A DNA stretch of 64,000 bases, taken from positions 1 to 64,000 of the forward strand of contig JADKDL010000005.1 in NCBI GenBank assembly GCA_016714605.1, in the 5' to 3' direction. Source of the DNA: Bacteroidales bacterium (GTDB lineage: Bacteria; Bacteroidota; Bacteroidia; Bacteroidales; UBA1715). The notes beneath the pieces were generated by a model. It made no database searches and was not told the DNA's origin. It saw only the letters and a list, made by a program, of their open reading frames with translations. This document shows, in pieces, positions 47,512 through 55,457 of the stretch (position 1 is the first letter of the stretch; each line of letters begins with the position of its first letter). Both the position numbers and the translations under genes were made by a program.

Positions 47512-47910
47512 CTAAATTTTTAATTTATTTAGCACAAAATCAGGTACTCTAAGAGGTTTTCTATCTTCTTTGTTTACAAATACAATAGTTGAATCGGCAG
47601 TGCAGATAATCTCATTTTGAGAATTTATAAATACAAATTGAAATGCAAATTTCACAACAGGTTCTTTAATGATTGTTGTTTCTATTGTAATTTCTTCATC
47701 GTAATGAGCCGGACAGCGATATTTAAGATTCATCTCAACGACAGGCATCATTAAGTTTTGTTGTTCGATGTAACAATCACATATGCCATATTTTCTCATC
47801 ATCTCGGTGCGAGCTATATGGCAGTATGTTACATAATTAGCATGATACATATATCCCATTTGGTCTACTTCGTCATATCTGGGTCTAAAGGTAAATTTAT
47901 CTGTTATCAT
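47512..47910 (-). CDS. Acyl-CoA thioesterase, hotdog fold (YbgC-like)
   Basis: A 132-residue 4HBT-type hotdog protein. YDEVDQMGYMYHANYVTYCH carries the catalytic aspartate region and HANY motif, with PVVEMNLKYRCPAHYDEEIT further on. It hydrolyses acyl-CoA thioesters; the chain specificity is unknown. It is located 34 bp downstream of the MinD-like gene on the same strand and may be the last gene of that run, though a functional link is not obvious. Confidence 0.88.
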   Translation of the reverse strand: MITDKFTFRPRYDEVDQMGYMYHANYVTYCHIARTEMMRKYGICDCYIEQQNLMMPVVEMNLKYRCPAHYDEEITIETTIIKEPVVKFAFQFVFINSQNEIICTADSTIVFVNKEDRKPLRVPDFVLNKLKI

Positions 47911-47944
47911 TTAATAATAGAGCGTTTTAGAAATATATGATTGT

Positions 47945-48823
47945 TTAGTTTTTTAAATTTTGTTCTACGTTGTGCCAAGCATCAATAAGAATTTTTGATA
48001 TTGCCGATTTAGGAGCGTATTCAATAATAGATTTACTTTTTATCATTGCTTCCACCAGTTGCTTGTCGAACGGAATTTTACCCAATATAGTTATGTTTTT
48101 ATTTCTAAAGTAGTTTTCCGTTTCATTACTCATATTGAGGTTAATATCATATTTATTAATAAGTGCAAAAATTGGAATAGAGAAACTTTCTACTAGTTCA
48201 ACAATTCGTTTAGCATCATGTAAACCCGATTTTGATGGTTCTGTTACAATAATTACCATGTCAGTTACGGTAATTGATGATATTGCAGTGCAGCCAATTC
48301 CCGGAGGACCGTCGTTGAGCAGTATAGAAAGTTTTTTTTCAATTGCTATTTCTTTTGCTTTAGCTCTTATAATGCTTACCAGTTTTCCTGAGTTTTCTTC
48401 ACCCGGACCCATTTGAGCATGAACCATAGTTCCAAATCTTGTCGATGAAACATACCATGCGTTATTGCTGCTAAGCGTAGATTTTATTGCTAAGTATGGA
48501 CAGGTTCTTTCGCAGAGTTTGCAACCTTCGCATTTAAAAGGATTTATTAAAAACTTTCCTTCAGTGTTTATTTGAATAGCTCCAAAACTACAGAAATTTT
48601 TGCACAAGCCACATTGTGTGCATTTTTTCTGATCAATTTCTGCAATCCAAGCACTGTAGAAAACTTTTTCCTCCAATATCTGTGGGTTTAGTATAAGGTG
48701 TAAATCGGCAGCATCAACATCATTATCGCAAATTACTATGTTTTTTGCTAAGCTCGCAAATGCTGCTGTTATACTTGTTTTACCGGTTCCACCTTTACCA
48801 CTCAAAATGGTTATTTCCTTCAT
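47945..48823 (-). CDS. MinD-superfamily P-loop ATPase with 2x[4Fe-4S] insertion (second copy)
   Basis: A 292-residue MinD/ParA-like ATPase: deviant Walker A LSGKGGTGKTSITAAFA at the N-terminus, and an inserted bacterial ferredoxin domain with two clusters (CTQCGLCKNFCSFGA and CEGCKLCERTCPYLA, about residues 65-110). It then has LLNDGPPGIGCTAISS and IIVTEPSKSGLHDAKRIV. Such proteins pair with Mo-containing small proteins, in the 'orange protein' clusters of anaerobes, and may load or move metal clusters. Its first 29 bp overlap the paralogue upstream, so the pair is translationally coupled. Confidence 0.88.
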   Translation of the reverse strand: MKEITILSGKGGTGKTSITAAFASLAKNIVICDNDVDAADLHLILNPQILEEKVFYSAWIAEIDQKKCTQCGLCKNFCSFGAIQINTEGKFLINPFKCEGCKLCERTCPYLAIKSTLSSNNAWYVSSTRFGTMVHAQMGPGEENSGKLVSIIRAKAKEIAIEKKLSILLNDGPPGIGCTAISSITVTDMVIIVTEPSKSGLHDAKRIVELVESFSIPIFALINKYDINLNMSNETENYFRNKNITILGKIPFDKQLVEAMIKSKSIIEYAPKSAISKILIDAWHNVEQNLKN

Positions 48824-49694
48824 TCTTTTTTACAGATTTTTCTAAATTATCAATAATGTTTAAATATCTAGATTCCGTTTCTTTATCTATAGCACTAAGT
48901 ATTGTTCCCATTGCGTATTTTGATGCATATTCTTTATCGAAAGGAATTTCACCTAGTAGATCAATTGCGCTTTTTTCTAAGTAGTTGTATATCTCGTTAT
49001 TACCTAAGCCCGATTTGTTTACAATAACTCCGAAAGGTTTTTTCATTTCTCGAAGCAATGCAATTGTAATTTTAAGGTCATTCACACCAAACGGAGTGGG
49101 TTCTGTAACAAGAATTACATAATCGGCATCGCTTACTGTTTGTACCACCGGACAACTGTTTCCTGGAGGTGCATCAAGTAAAACGATTCGGTTTTCTGAG
49201 GTAATTTTCTCCTTTAGTTTTCTTATTAAAGCAGTCTGCATTGCAGATCCTATTCGCAATCTGCCTTCTATTAAACCATTACCAATAGTAGTTGAATAGC
49301 GATTGAAATGACCTATAGAACTTAAAGATTCAGTTATTGCACCTATTTTGCAAGCATGAAAACATGCCCCACATGAGTGGCATAGTTCGATGTTTACATG
49401 AATAAATGTTTCTGATGGAATAATTGTAATTGCATTGAATTCGCAGAAATCGCTACATTTTTTACAAAAATTACATTTCTCTGCATCTATCTCAGGTACA
49501 ATTACAAATAATTCTTCCGATTTTTCTAATTTATGATTATCAAAAAAAAGTAAATCGTTTGGCTCTTCCACATCGCAGTCTACCAAAAGCACTTTTGGTG
49601 TTTTAAACTGAGCTATGTGTTTTGCAAGGTTTACAGCAACCGTTGTTTTTCCTGTTCCTCCTTTTCCACTGGCAATTGCAAAAGTATATGACAT
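48795..49694 (-). CDS. MinD-superfamily P-loop ATPase with 2x[4Fe-4S] insertion (first copy)
   Basis: A 299-residue paralogue of the following gene: ASGKGGTGKTTVAVNLA (deviant Walker A), LLVDCDVEEPND, two ferredoxin-type motifs (CNFCKKCSDFCEFNA and CHSCGACFHACKIGA), VLLDAPPGNSCPVVQTVS and ILVTEPTPFGVNDLKI. The deviant Walker A lysine of MinD is present. The two ATPases probably form a heterodimer. It lies 13 bp downstream of a NifX-domain gene. Confidence 0.88.
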   Translation of the reverse strand: MSYTFAIASGKGGTGKTTVAVNLAKHIAQFKTPKVLLVDCDVEEPNDLLFFDNHKLEKSEELFVIVPEIDAEKCNFCKKCSDFCEFNAITIIPSETFIHVNIELCHSCGACFHACKIGAITESLSSIGHFNRYSTTIGNGLIEGRLRIGSAMQTALIRKLKEKITSENRIVLLDAPPGNSCPVVQTVSDADYVILVTEPTPFGVNDLKITIALLREMKKPFGVIVNKSGLGNNEIYNYLEKSAIDLLGEIPFDKEYASKYAMGTILSAIDKETESRYLNIIDNLEKSVKKNEGNNHFEW

Positions 49695-49707
49695 TATTTT
49701 CTATCTC

Positions 49708-50058
49708 TTAATGATCGCAGTGATTTTCAGTGAATGATATTGTGTTATTTAGATAGCCTGTAACCAAATCTTTTGCCGAAAGTATAGGAGCACCTACAAA
49801 AACAGCTACATTGTGTTTTTTAAATATTTCTGATGCTTTTGCACCCATTCCACCTGCCAAAACATCGGTAATTCCTTTTTCGCTAAGCCATACTGGAAGT
49901 AATCCGGGCTCATGAGGTGGTGCATCAATAATTGATTCAGAAACAATATTCTGATTATCAGTTTCAATAATAGCATATTGTTTACAATGTCCGAAATGTG
50001 AATCTAGAATGCCATCTTTTACCGGAATTGCAAACTTTCTGTTTATGTTTAATTGCAT
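49708..50058 (-). CDS. NifX/NifB-type (NifX-NafY-like) metal-cluster binding protein
   Basis: A 116-residue dinitrogenase Fe-Mo cofactor-type domain: FAIPVKDGILDSHFGHCKQY, IIDAPPHEPGLLPVWLSEKG, DVLAGGMGAKASEIFKKHNV. A His/Cys tail (TENHCDH) could bind metal. Family members such as NifX, NafY and the orange protein bind Mo/Fe-S clusters. No nitrogenase genes are in the window, so nitrogen fixation is not implied. It lies in a six-gene run from DUF134. Confidence 0.85.
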   Translation of the reverse strand: MQLNINRKFAIPVKDGILDSHFGHCKQYAIIETDNQNIVSESIIDAPPHEPGLLPVWLSEKGITDVLAGGMGAKASEIFKKHNVAVFVGAPILSAKDLVTGYLNNTISFTENHCDH

Positions 50059-50090
50059 GATTTTATGTTTTATAAGTGTTAATTATTTTT

Positions 50091-50315
50091 TTATTTCCCT
50101 GAACGCATAGCTGAATGAGAGTTATTACTCCCAATTGCCTCAGAACTGCTTAATGATTTTCTTTTTCTTTGTCTAAAAGCATTACAACAGATACTCCAAA
50201 AGCTTTGTGAACAATTGATGTTTTCTCTATTTGCTCTATTGCATTGACCTTTACCTATACCCTGTCTTCCTTTAGAACCTTTACCTAGAGGACCGCTACC
50301 ATCTTTGTTTGGCAT
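50091..50315 (-). CDS. Small Gly-rich MPNKDGSGPLGKG protein (DUF5320-like)
   Basis: A 74-residue protein that starts MPNKDGSGPLGKGSKGRQGI and then has several cysteines (NCSQSFWSICCNAF). The PxxDGxGPxGxG opening is shared with short proteins often encoded beside NifX/MinD-type genes. It has no known activity and may be a small metal or cluster-handling partner. Confidence 0.65.
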   Translation of the reverse strand: MPNKDGSGPLGKGSKGRQGIGKGQCNRANRENINCSQSFWSICCNAFRQRKRKSLSSSEAIGSNNSHSAMRSGK

Positions 50316-50330
50316 AATATTTCCCCCCGA

Positions 50331-50645
50331 TTATTTTATTTTGTTTATAATATCTTTAATGCTTGAGGTATCGTCATTTAGAACTACCATTTGAATGTTG
50401 AATTTTTCTAGTATTTCTTTTGCTTTAGGACCAAAATCGCCAGATATTACTTGTTTCACCCCTAATTCTACAGTTTGCTCTGCAGCCTTTGTCCCAGCAC
50501 CACCTTGTGCGTCTGCGTGTTCATTTTTTATGAATTTGCTACTATTTGTTTCTTTATCATAAATACAGAAGTATTTAGCTCTACCATATCTTAGGTCAAA
50601 CAGTGCATCTTCTGTGTTTCCAGTTGCTGTAATTATTGTCTTCAT
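50331..50645 (-). CDS. NifX-domain protein, second copy
   Basis: A 104-residue single NifX-like domain: MKTIITATGNTEDALFDLRY, GRAKYFCIYD, EQTVELGVKQVISGDFGPKA, and LNDDTSSIKDII at the end. It is the first structural gene after the DUF134 gene, 15 bp from the small Gly-rich gene. In orange-protein clusters such a domain holds the Mo-Cu sulfide cluster, but the cluster here is unproven. Confidence 0.85.
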   Translation of the reverse strand: MKTIITATGNTEDALFDLRYGRAKYFCIYDKETNSSKFIKNEHADAQGGAGTKAAEQTVELGVKQVISGDFGPKAKEILEKFNIQMVVLNDDTSSIKDIINKIK

Positions 50646-50821
50646 TTTTTTAATTTTAAATTATTATTTTTCATTTGAACCCCGAAGAGCTTGGGAAACT
50701 AACATTCAATTTGAATAACTGTTCTCTATATATTTGAGCATATTTTCTCTCAGATGTTTCATTTCCTTATTTGTTATTTTATTGACTTACAATCTGATTA
50801 ATTTATGTGAATTATACATAG

Positions 50822-51220
50822 TTACATTTTCGCAATTTCCTTAGCCTTACAAATTGGACATTCTAGCAATTCTAAGCCTTCTGGTTGCGAAAATCTTGTT
50901 TTACAAAGAGTACATTGAAACCAGTTTTTGTCGAAAATGGCATTTCCATATACTGCTTTTATTTCTTTACATTCTACCAAAGCTTTTGCTATTTTTCTTC
51001 GTGCAGCTTCGTAAATTCGTGCAAACGTTGGTCTAGAAATATCCATTAGCTTTGCAGCATCGCAATGGTTCATATTGTCATAGTCTGCTAATTTTAAAGC
51101 TTCATACTCTTCATAAAAAAGTTCTATACACTCATTGTTTTCATTTTCGAGACATACAGGTTTATATGCTTTGAATTTTGGAGGTTCTACAACTTTTCTT
51201 GGTCTTGTTTTTCTAGGCAT
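50822..51220 (-). CDS. DUF134 domain transcriptional regulator
   Basis: A 132-residue protein that starts MPRKTRPRKVVEPPKFKAYK. It has a helix-turn-helix (YDNMNHCDAAKLMDISRPTF, ARIYEAARRKIAKAL) and a C-terminal zinc ribbon (CTLCKTRF and LECPICKAKE). DUF134 proteins are predicted regulators almost always found beside NifX/MinD-type genes. Its own promoter holds two identical palindromes, so autoregulation is likely. It precedes the five cluster genes with a 176-bp leader that holds no gene I can see. Confidence 0.9.
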   Translation of the reverse strand: MPRKTRPRKVVEPPKFKAYKPVCLENENNECIELFYEEYEALKLADYDNMNHCDAAKLMDISRPTFARIYEAARRKIAKALVECKEIKAVYGNAIFDKNWFQCTLCKTRFSQPEGLELLECPICKAKEIAKM

Positions 51221-51244
51221 TTGATTTTAAATTATTTTTCACGG

Positions 51245-51300
51245 CAAATATAATGAGAATATTCTCATTATTCAAGTTTTTAATGAGAATATTCTCATTA
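51245..51300 (-). promoter_or_regulatory. Promoter and twin operator of the DUF134/NifX/MinD cluster
   Basis: Two identical perfect palindromes, TAATGAGAATATTCTCATTA, lie at 51251-51270 and 51281-51300, with centres 30 bp (three helical turns) apart. On the reverse strand TTG (51273-51275), a 20-bp spacer and TATATTTG (51245-51252) form a consensus Bacteroidota promoter, so the proximal palindrome fills the spacer between the two boxes. This is the geometry of a repressor site. The likely binder is the DUF134 protein. Confidence 0.75.
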
Positions 51301-51586
51301 AAATTTTTTAGTATATATTCATTTTGGAGTGCGATAGGTCTGCCTCGTTAGAAAGGTTCGTTTATTTTATAATTGTCAAAAAAAATAATATGTTACAATT
51401 CCAAAAAAGCCTCTAGATTTCATTCTGGTCAACACGGTAAGGGCAAACCTGTGTGGTTGACCTATTTAGAAATTTCATTTTATGGAAATTCGTAGGTAAC
51501 AATAAATGAAAAAACACATGGCAATAAAAGAAAATCAGATTATTAAATAGAAAAGAGAATGTTTGGACATAAAAAAACACCCCAAC
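51301..51586. other. Gap with a 36-bp imperfect hairpin
   Basis: The gap between the DUF134 promoter and cobU holds an imperfect palindrome at 51427-51462: GGTCAAC, ACGGT, then ACCTGT, GTTGACC. I see no riboswitch consensus and no gene. It may be a terminator of the cob run or a mobile-element scar. Confidence 0.35.
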
Positions 51587-52099
51587 TTATTTTACCTTTA
51601 AAGGCAGGCCTGAAACCATGAGAGTAACTTCATTGGCAAGGGAGGCAATATATTGGTTGATCCAACCTTGGAGGTCGGTAAATTTTCTTTGTATTTCGGT
51701 ACTTCCATGTCCGCCCATGCCTATTTCATTGCTTATAATGAATAACTTACATTCTAGAGCAAAGAGATTGTCGAGTTCTTTTTTAGCTTCTTCCAGACTA
51801 ACTTCAATATTACTATCTAAATCAAAAAAAACATTTGCCAACCAAAGCGTGATACAATCAAGCAGTACTGTTTTCCCTGATAATGCAAGCGAACCTATTT
51901 TTCGATTTTCTTCAATTGTAATAAAAAGTTCTTTTCGGTCATTTTGATGTCTTTTTATTCTTTGTGTATGGTCTTCGTCCCAATATCGGGAAGTGGCAAG
52001 ATATATTGGTTTATTGGTAGCAATTTCAAGTGTCATTTTTTGAGCATAAGAACTTTTACCTGAACGTTGTCCGCCTGTTATGAAATGAATATAAGCCAC
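51587..52099 (-). CDS. cobU: Adenosylcobinamide kinase/adenosylcobinamide-phosphate guanylyltransferase
   Basis: A 170-residue CobU: the P-loop HFITGGQRSGKSSYAQ, then YLATSRYWDEDHTQRIKRHQ (the histidine that takes GMP) and DCITLWLANVFFD, then ISNEIGMGGHGSTEIQR. It phosphorylates adenosylcobinamide and then adds GMP, a late step of B12 salvage and assembly. It is the last gene of the reverse-strand corrinoid run, 25 bp after the zupT stop. Confidence 0.95.
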   Translation of the reverse strand: MAYIHFITGGQRSGKSSYAQKMTLEIATNKPIYLATSRYWDEDHTQRIKRHQNDRKELFITIEENRKIGSLALSGKTVLLDCITLWLANVFFDLDSNIEVSLEEAKKELDNLFALECKLFIISNEIGMGGHGSTEIQRKFTDLQGWINQYIASLANEVTLMVSGLPLKVK

Positions 52100-52124
52100 T
52101 TAAATAATTTTTGTTTGGATAAAA

Positions 52125-52930
52125 TTATACAAAGAGTAGTAAACTAACCGCCATAACCGCCATTCCGGCTACAACACCGCCAATAGCTAAATGATGCTCA
52201 CCATATTCTTCTGCGGTTGGTAGCAGCTCATCTAGCGAAATGTAAACCATAATGCCTGCAACTCCGGCAAATATAATTCCGAAGGTGAGATCGCTGAAGA
52301 AATTTTTAAGTAAAAAATATCCAATAATTGCACCTATTGGCTCAGATACTCCTGAAAGGAAAGAAAGCCAAAATGCTTTTGATCTGTTTTTGTAGCATAA
52401 TAAATAGGAACAGAAACAGCAATTCCTTCAGGAATGTTATGGATAGCAATAGCTACGGCAATACTTACACCTAGTGTTGGGTCGGCCATGGCTGCCATAA
52501 ACGTTGCAAGACCTTCTGGGAAATTATGAATAGCTATAGCCAAAGCCGAAAACATTCCCATTCTGAGTAGTTTTTTGTTGTTTTCAGGATTCATATTTTT
52601 TTCTTTGGTATTCTTTATTTCATGTGGGTTTTCATAAGAAGGTATAAGCTTGTCTAACAGTGCTATAAACGCTATTCCTGCAAAAAACGCTATTACGGTA
52701 TAAAGGTATCCGGTTTGTTGTCCGTAAGCTTCTGCTAAAGAGTCTTTTGCTTTTGCAAATATTTCTACTAGTGAAACATAAATCATAACTCCTGCAGAAA
52801 ATCCAAGTGAAATAGCAAGAAATTTTGGGTTGAATTTGGTGGAAAATAAAGAAATTACACTTCCTATTCCGGTCGATAAACCGGCGAAAAGAGTTAATCC
52901 AATAGCAAATAATACATCATCAGGAATCAT
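52125..52930 (-). CDS. zupT: ZIP family metal transporter (ZupT-like), one-base frameshift
   Basis: The N-terminal 190 codons include the metal-site helices IAIHNFPEGLATF and IAIHNIPEGIAVSVPI. The frame then ends. One added A in the run complementary to T52387-52391 gives YYATKNRSKAFWLSFLSGVS, GAIIGYFLLKNFFSDLTFGI and YISLDELLPTAEEYGEHH, a standard ZupT end, about 268 residues with eight membrane helices. ZupT proteins import Zn and related divalent ions; the E. coli protein also handles cobalt. Its place between cobU and cobC is therefore suggestive. The break is probably a sequencing error. Confidence 0.85.
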
Positions 52931-53075
52931 ATTCAGAAATAATTATAAATTTTAGTTTCTCAATAAACTACTATTATTAGTGGTTTCAGAGAGACCTATG
53001 TGTTTTACCAAATGTAATTAATTCATTTTAATTCTCTTTTAAGAAAGCCTATTTTTTAATTTTTAAAGTTCACAC

Positions 53076-53648
53076 TTATTGATTTAGAAATGTAATTTTA
53101 AAATTTCTGTCGTCAAATAATTCAACTTTTATCATCTGTCCGTAGGTTAGATTTATGGAGAAGGCATTTTTTTTTGGCATTTCAAGCAAATAAGCCAAAA
53201 TAGCTCTTATAACACCGGCATGTGTAACAATAGCGGTACTACCGGTTTGATGTATTGCTACTGTTTTCCAAAACTCTATTACTCTAAGATATAAGTCGTT
53301 GAAGCTTTCACCTCCATGTACAGCATTGCTATCTAAATCGGTACACCAATTTTCCACATCGGTTCTTGGGAGTATATTCCATGCGGTAAGTTCCCATTTG
53401 CCAAAATCAAGTTCTTTGAGTCGGTTGTCGGTATTTATTTCATTATCAAATAAGTAATTTGCCAATTTGAAGCAACGTTTTAACGGACTAGAATATACCT
53501 GCTTAATGGTTGAGAGCTTATCTAAGGTTGTTTTTATAGCGATTGCGTGCGAAAGGAAACTCTTATCTATATCAACGTCAGAATTTCCATAACAGATACC
53601 GGGAGGTAATTCTGTTTTGGTATGTCTTATCAGTATTATTTCTTTCAT
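53076..53648 (-). CDS. cobC: Alpha-ribazole-5'-phosphate phosphatase-like, histidine phosphatase family
   Basis: A 190-residue histidine phosphatase: IILIRHTKTELPPGICYGNS (catalytic RHT), VYSSPLKRCFKLANYL, LKELDFGKWE and AIVTHAGVIRAILAYLL. Within a cob run this is most likely CobC, which dephosphorylates alpha-ribazole phosphate or adenosylcobalamin 5'-phosphate. The length and residues are normal. Confidence 0.88.
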   Translation of the reverse strand: MKEIILIRHTKTELPPGICYGNSDVDIDKSFLSHAIAIKTTLDKLSTIKQVYSSPLKRCFKLANYLFDNEINTDNRLKELDFGKWELTAWNILPRTDVENWCTDLDSNAVHGGESFNDLYLRVIEFWKTVAIHQTGSTAIVTHAGVIRAILAYLLEMPKKNAFSINLTYGQMIKVELFDDRNFKITFLNQ

Positions 53649-53706
53649 TTTGAAAGTTTCGTTTATATGTTACTTGCAAGTATGAATATTTTATTGATAC
53701 TTGTAT

Positions 53707-54471
53707 TTAAAAAATTTGTCTTACCAAAACCAATGCTGCCAAATAAAAAACCACTTCAGTAAGCTGCTGTGTTGCACCTAAGCAGTCGCCGGTAAATCCG
53801 CCTATCCATTTTACAATATATCTTGCAAAAAAGAAAAATGCTAGCAAGCAAGGTATTATAAGAACAAAGAACCAATATGAGTCAAAAAAGAAAAATGGTA
53901 AAACTCCGGTAATTATAGCCCAAAGCATTTCAATATTTTCTAATTTTTTCCCTAAAGGTTTAGTCTTTGTACTGGCATCATCTCTTGCATATTGGAAAAA
54001 ATAAATAAAACAGACAGCCATAAACCTACTTACGGTATGACCTGAAATGAGAATAAGAATAATATATGAGTGAGGTATTTCTGAGAGTGTTACGTATTTC
54101 AAGAGAAGCATAAGTACGGTACCAATAACGCCATAAGCACCAACTCTAGAATCTTTCATAATTTCTAGAATTTTTGATTTTGTCCATCCTCCGCCAAAAC
54201 CATCACAGACATCGGCAAAACCATCTTCATGAAAAGCTCCGGTGAGTATTATTGTTGCAATCATAGACAATATTACGGCTACCGATTGAGGCAAAACCCA
54301 ATGCGCGGCATAATATACAAATGCCGCAAATCCGCCAATTAAGAGTCCTATTGTTGGTAAAAATTTTGTTGCAGAGTTGAGATATTCCTCTTTATATGGT
54401 AAATTTTTACTTACTGGAATGCGAGTAAAAAACATTAATGCAGTAAGAAAAATATGAATTTGTTTATTCAT
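53707..54471 (-). CDS. cobS: Adenosylcobinamide-GDP ribazoletransferase
   Basis: A 254-residue membrane enzyme that joins adenosylcobinamide-GDP and alpha-ribazole. It has ALMFFTRIPVSKNLPYKEEY at the N-terminus, the acidic GAFHEDGFADVCDGFGGG motif, and WIGGFTGDCLGATQQLTEVV. There are about six hydrophobic segments. It lies between cobC and cbiB in the same operon-like run. Confidence 0.95.
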   Translation of the reverse strand: MNKQIHIFLTALMFFTRIPVSKNLPYKEEYLNSATKFLPTIGLLIGGFAAFVYYAAHWVLPQSVAVILSMIATIILTGAFHEDGFADVCDGFGGGWTKSKILEIMKDSRVGAYGVIGTVLMLLLKYVTLSEIPHSYIILILISGHTVSRFMAVCFIYFFQYARDDASTKTKPLGKKLENIEMLWAIITGVLPFFFFDSYWFFVLIIPCLLAFFFFARYIVKWIGGFTGDCLGATQQLTEVVFYLAALVLVRQIF

Positions 54472-54518
54472 GGATTTGTATAAATTATATTTTAAAGTAG
54501 AGAAAATTCAAGAATTTT

Positions 54519-55457
54519 CTAAAAGTTACATAAGAGCCAAAAACAAATTAGAATTATTGAAAATGCTATATATGTTTTCAATGCCAAAGCAATGCCCTTT
54601 TTGCCATCTGTTGCATCTAATTGTCTATCGTTGAAACCGATAAGAGCTTTGTGTTTCACTATGCCGTTATATTGAATAGAACCTCCAAATTGACAATCGA
54701 GCGCACCGCAAAATGCTGCTTCTGGGTAACCGCTATTTACACTTTCATGTTTAGAACCAAACGTTAAGATGCTTTTTATTACCTTGGGATTCAAACTCAC
54801 TAAAAAAACTAAAAGAGCTGTGATACGTGCTGGTAGAAAATTTGCAACATCGTCGAAGCGTGCGGCAACCATTCCAAATGCTTTATAACGCTCTGTTTTG
54901 TAGCCAATCATAGAGTCTAGCGTGTTTACTAATTTATATAGCATTATACCGGGAACACCTCCAAGAGCAAAATAGAATAGAGGTGCAACAACCCCATCGC
55001 TCAAATTTTCAGAAAGGGTTTCCAAGGCACTTTTGCTAATTTGTTGTGCATTCATACTTTGGGTGTCTCTGGTTACCAGTCTGCTCAATTGAATACGAGC
55101 TTGAGGATAGTTTCCAATTTCTAAATATCTGAAAACCAAATTTACTTCGCTCAGTAAGGTTTTTGCTGCTAAGCCATAAAAGAGAAACAAAACGGCATAA
55201 CAGAAATAAAACATTGGATATTTTCGTAAAAAGAATTCTAGTTTATAAAATATAAAAGCTACAAATACGAATAAAAGAATTACTAGCAAAGCGCCCTTAA
55301 CTGCTTTGTAACTTCCTCTATTCATCTTCTTTTCTCCAAATGAAATAAGTTTACCGAACCAAATAACCGGATTAGAAAGATATGAGGGATCGCCAAAGAT
55401 TGCATCAAGAACTATAGCGGTTATGAATATATAAATGATTATATTTATTTCCAGCAT
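54519..55457 (-). CDS. cbiB: Adenosylcobinamide-phosphate synthase
   Basis: A 312-residue polytopic membrane protein: AIVLDAIFGDPSYLSNPVIW at the N-terminus is the family signature. It also has LVTRDTQSMNAQQISKSALE, NLSDGVVAPLFYFALGGVPG and MVAARFDDVANFLPARITAL. CbiB attaches aminopropanol phosphate to adenosylcobyric acid. Its start overlaps the end of the upstream cobD by 13 bp, so the two are coupled; cobD makes the aminopropanol phosphate. Confidence 0.95.
   Translation of the reverse strand: MLEINIIIYIFITAIVLDAIFGDPSYLSNPVIWFGKLISFGEKKMNRGSYKAVKGALLVILLFVFVAFIFYKLEFFLRKYPMFYFCYAVLFLFYGLAAKTLLSEVNLVFRYLEIGNYPQARIQLSRLVTRDTQSMNAQQISKSALETLSENLSDGVVAPLFYFALGGVPGIMLYKLVNTLDSMIGYKTERYKAFGMVAARFDDVANFLPARITALLVFLVSLNPKVIKSILTFGSKHESVNSGYPEAAFCGALDCQFGGSIQYNGIVKHKALIGFNDRQLDATDGKKGIALALKTYIAFSIILICFWLLCNF

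Noticed and set aside
47945..51220. Nitrogen-fixation gene set suggested by NifX-type domains
   Set aside because: There is no nifHDK or nifB; NifX-like domains occur widely in anaerobes without nitrogenase.
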